Shown in pieces: positions 6,387 to 8,036 of a DNA stretch of 8,036 nt (within the stretch, counting starts at the first letter, position 1; every line of letters begins with the position of its first letter). The translations under genes and the position numbers were made by a program. The stretch lies in contig JAEWYA010000149.1 of the NCBI GenBank assembly GCA_023395775.1, positions 1 to 8,036 of the forward strand, read 5' to 3'. Under the pieces are notes generated by a model. The model did not search any database. It had not been told where the DNA came from and saw only the letters and a program-made list of their open reading frames with translations. The stretch comes from Bacillota bacterium. Lineage in GTDB: Bacteria > Bacillota > Clostridia > Oscillospirales > Oscillospiraceae.

Positions 6387-7244
6387 TCAACGGCGGGGCT
6401 GAAAGTCCCGTGGGCTGGCATGGAACGTGGCGCGGAAAGACCGCAAAAACGCGGAATAGTCCCCGAAGCCCGCCTGCTCCGCCGCCTTCATCACCGGCGC
6501 CCCCTGCCGCAGCAGTTCTCCCGCCAGCAGCAGCCGCTTCTGGCTGATATACTGGTGGACGGTATAGCCTGTAACCTCCTTGAATCGGTGCATCAGATAG
6601 TACCGGCTCAGAAAGAACCGCTCCGCCAGTACGTCCACCGTCAACGGCCGCTCCAGATTACCGGCAATATACCGCAGGATCTCCTCGATTTTTGGGTCTG
6701 AGCGGTAGGCATCCTTATCCCGCTCCGCCGTCCGGTCCCGCAGACTGTCCCGATTCACGCCGATCAAAAGCTGCTGGCAACAGGTGTCCGCCATCCGCTT
6801 GCTGCCGTACTCCTGAGACCGAAGCGCCTCCTCCAGCTCTTGGAACCGGCGCATATAGAAGGGTCTGCGCTCCCTGTCCGTCCGCAGGAGATGGAACCCC
6901 CGCCGACAGGCCAGATCAAAGCAGGCGGACAAGGGCTCGCCGGGGTCGCTCCTCCGGTCCAACCACTCCCGCCCCAGCCACAGCACCATCCGCTCATAAG
7001 GCTCCGCCGGATCAATCACCGCCCGGTGAATCTGGTTGCGCGGCACCAGCAGCAAATCCCACGGGCGGAGGAAATAGGTCACACCCTCCACCATATAAGT
7101 CACCTTGCCGCCCAGCAGAAGGATGATCTTGTCAAATTCGTGATAGTGGTACTCCAGCGTCTTCGTGCTGGTGTCCTTCAGGTGAAACAGGCGAAAATTC
7201 TCCAGAAGATATCCCCGCTTATCCGCTTCCAGTCCCTCCGGCAC
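6387..7244 (-). CDS. AraC family transcriptional regulator with N-terminal cupin sensor
   Basis: 285 residues. The N-terminal part (about 30-80) is a cupin-type sensing domain: YHYHEFDKIILLLGG (33-47) and RPWDLLLVPRNQIHR (60-74), with the histidines and the P..IHR turn usual in AraC-type ligand pockets. The C-terminal 100 residues are the double helix-turn-helix DNA-binding domain: first helix pair about 201-226 (LTVDVLAERFFLSRYYLMHR), second about 251-281 (VMKAAEQAGFGDYSAFLRSF, closing with SPRDF). The start is GTG at 7244 with GGAGGGGG at 7253-7260; no in-frame ATG lies near the beginning of the cupin domain. It has a near-consensus promoter of its own, a leader of about 100 bases, and precedes the MATE gene on the same strand. 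Control of that pump, possibly plus its own gene, is the natural reading. The inducer is not evident; cupin-AraC proteins respond to sugars, drugs or other small molecules. Confidence 0.93.
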   Translation of the reverse strand: MPEGLEADKRGYLLENFRLFHLKDTSTKTLEYHYHEFDKIILLLGGKVTYMVEGVTYFLRPWDLLLVPRNQIHRAVIDPAEPYERMVLWLGREWLDRRSDPGEPLSACFDLACRRGFHLLRTDRERRPFYMRRFQELEEALRSQEYGSKRMADTCCQQLLIGVNRDSLRDRTAERDKDAYRSDPKIEEILRYIAGNLERPLTVDVLAERFFLSRYYLMHRFKEVTGYTVHQYISQKRLLLAGELLRQGAPVMKAAEQAGFGDYSAFLRSFRATFHASPRDFQPRR

Positions 7245-7263
7245 GGCCCGTTCCCCCTCCCGG

Positions 7264-7310
7264 TTATAAATCAGCGCAACGCGCCATCGCCTCGCCCCCC
7301 TGATGGGGCG
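7264..7310 (-). other. Leader region of the AraC-family gene: hairpin and possible 7-codon leader ORF
   Basis: In the roughly 100-base leader a small hairpin can form (CGCCCC/GGGGCG, 7293-7310). Beside it lies a seven-codon reading frame, ATG at 7287 to TAA at 7264, encoding MARCADL, with AGGGGGG seven bases before its ATG. Its stop falls 19 bases before the GTG of the regulator gene, just ahead of that gene's ribosome binding site. The hairpin would hide the short frame's own ribosome binding site. Such an arrangement could couple translation, but a frame this short can arise by chance in G-rich DNA. Confidence 0.25.
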
Positions 7311-7354
7311 GGTCGACAGGTATACATAAAGACAGCAGCAAAGCTGCCGCTTTT

Positions 7355-7383
7355 ATCATACCGCACCTTTTGCACATCTGCAA
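7355..7383 (-). promoter_or_regulatory. Sigma-A promoter of the AraC-MATE unit
   Basis: On the minus strand: TTGCAG (7378-7383), 17-base spacer, TATGAT (7355-7360), one or two mismatches per hexamer. The start of transcription would be near 7348, where a small hairpin GCAGC-AAA-GCTGC (7335-7347) begins the transcript. The palindrome ACAATTGT (7386-7393) sits just behind the -35, where an activator or repressor could bind. Confidence 0.75.
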
Positions 7384-7401
7384 CCACAATTGTTCCAAAA
7401 C

Positions 7402-7429
7402 GCTGCAATTCAATGCGGCATCTTTTTTT
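7402..7429 (+). terminator. Terminator-like hairpin and T tract in the divergent region
   Basis: GCTGCA (7402-7407) pairs with TGCGGC (7414-7419) in six pairs, one of them G-T, across a six-base loop, and is followed by ATC and seven T (7423-7429). The shape is that of a weak plus-strand terminator, but there is no plus-strand gene between 4827 and this point that would need one. It may shield the thyA promoter from upstream transcription, end an unannotated transcript, or be chance. Confidence 0.25.
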
Positions 7430-7451
7430 GATTCTCACATGGAGGACACCG

Positions 7452-7480
7452 TTGAATCCGGCGACGGCGTCTGCTATACT
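7452..7480 (+). promoter_or_regulatory. Sigma-A promoter of thyA
   Basis: TTGAAT (7452-7457), a 17-base spacer, and TATACT (7475-7480). Transcription should begin near 7487, about 29 bases before the ATG. The -35 hexamers of this promoter and of the divergent AraC promoter are 68 bases apart, close enough for a shared regulatory protein to touch both. Confidence 0.8.
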
Positions 7481-7515
7481 ATTCAAATACAGATAAAATG
7501 AACAGGAGTGGTCAG

Positions 7516-8036
7516 ATGAGCCGCGCGGACGAGTTATTTCTTCAAAATTGCCGGGACATCCTGCAAAACGGCGTCTGGGACACGGACCAGCAGGTCCGGC
7601 CTCATTGGGAGGACGGGACTCCCGCCCATACCATCAAAAAATTCGGCATTGTAAACCGCTATGACCTCTCCGCGGAGTTCCCGATTCTGACGCTGCGGCG
7701 CACCTATTGGAAGACGGCGGTGGACGAGCTTTTGTGGATCTGGCAGAAGAAGTCTAACAATGTCCGCGACCTGAACGCGAAGATTTGGGACCAGTGGGCC
7801 GATGAGACCGGGTCCATCGGGAAGGCCTACGGCTATCAGCTGGGAGTAAAGCACCAGTACCCCGAGGGAGAATTCGACCAGGTAGACCGGGTTCTGTACG
7901 ATCTGAAGCACAATCCCGCCAGCCGCCGGATTCTGACGAACATTTATAATTTTCAGGACCTTCACGAGATGCACCTTTACCCCTGCGCATACTCTATGAC
8001 CTTTAACGTCTCGGGCCGCACACTGAATGCCATTTT
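7516..8036 (+). CDS. thyA: Thymidylate synthase, Bacillus/phi3T ThyA type, 3' end cut by the window edge
   Basis: 173 whole codons from ATG at 7516 (ribosome binding site AGGAG, 7504-7508) run off the right edge; the full protein should be about 280 residues. ThyA converts dUMP to dTMP with methylene-tetrahydrofolate as carbon donor and reductant, releasing dihydrofolate. Visible family blocks: WEDGTPAHT (31-39), FPILTLRRTYWKTAVDELLW (55-74), SNNVRDLNAKIWDQW (80-94), GKAYGYQLG (102-110), DQVDRVLYDLKHNPASRR (121-138) with R137-R138 in the phosphate-binding position, and the active site YPCAYSMTF with catalytic C157. These match the B. subtilis ThyA/phage phi3T enzyme more than the E. coli type; in particular the residue after the cysteine is Ala, where E. 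coli has His. A dihydrofolate reductase gene often follows thyA but would be outside the window. The remaining part could hold a lesion that I cannot see. Confidence 0.95.
   Translation, partial: MSRADELFLQNCRDILQNGVWDTDQQVRPHWEDGTPAHTIKKFGIVNRYDLSAEFPILTLRRTYWKTAVDELLWIWQKKSNNVRDLNAKIWDQWADETGSIGKAYGYQLGVKHQYPEGEFDQVDRVLYDLKHNPASRRILTNIYNFQDLHEMHLYPCAYSMTFNVSGRTLNAI

Noticed and set aside
7534..7974. Minus-strand open frame (146 codons) opposite thyA
   Set aside because: Shadow of thymidylate synthase, whose conserved blocks and active site are clear on the plus strand.

Overview
The window reads as chromosomal DNA from a moderately GC-rich, endospore-forming member of the Clostridia, most like the Oscillospiraceae (Oscillibacter/Flavonifractor type). 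This rests on three things seen in the sequence: a spore germination protein of the SpoVAF/GerA family, a thymidylate synthase of the Bacillus/phage phi3T type, and clean Gram-positive ribosome binding sites and sigma-A promoters. The family placement is an inference from general protein similarity; no 16S or marker search was possible.

Layout, left to right. (1) Positions 1-1380, minus strand: most of a spoVAF-like germination gene whose 3' end lies beyond the left edge, with a likely forespore (sigma-G type) promoter just upstream. (2) 1381-1656: a noncoding gap with that promoter, a cluster of TACGG-type inverted repeats and a probable terminator for the next gene. (3) 1657-3060, minus: a two-domain acetyltransferase-fold protein (DUF2156-like half fused to a RimJ/RimL-type GNAT half). 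(4) 3061-3261: a divergent intergenic region with two inverted repeats and a strong sigma-A promoter. (5) 3262-4827, plus: a sodium-dependent amino-acid-type transporter (NSS family), closed by an excellent terminator. (6) 4983-6332 and 6387-7244, minus: a MATE efflux transporter preceded by an AraC-family regulator, probably one transcript (regulator first). (7) 7245-7515: a divergent promoter region with near-consensus promoters in both directions. (8) 7516 to the right edge, plus: the first 173 codons of thymidylate synthase, including the catalytic cysteine; its 3' part is outside the window.

The genes form short independent units rather than one pathway: spore germination, a metabolic or modification enzyme, solute uptake, regulated efflux, and dTMP synthesis. 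No mobile element, CRISPR array, tRNA, rRNA or recognisable riboswitch was seen. I do not see a previously undescribed multi-gene system. The points most worth a second look are the sigma-G-like promoter, the DUF2156-GNAT fusion, a missing extracellular-gate arginine in the transporter, and the unexplained inverted repeats in the three intergenic regions.
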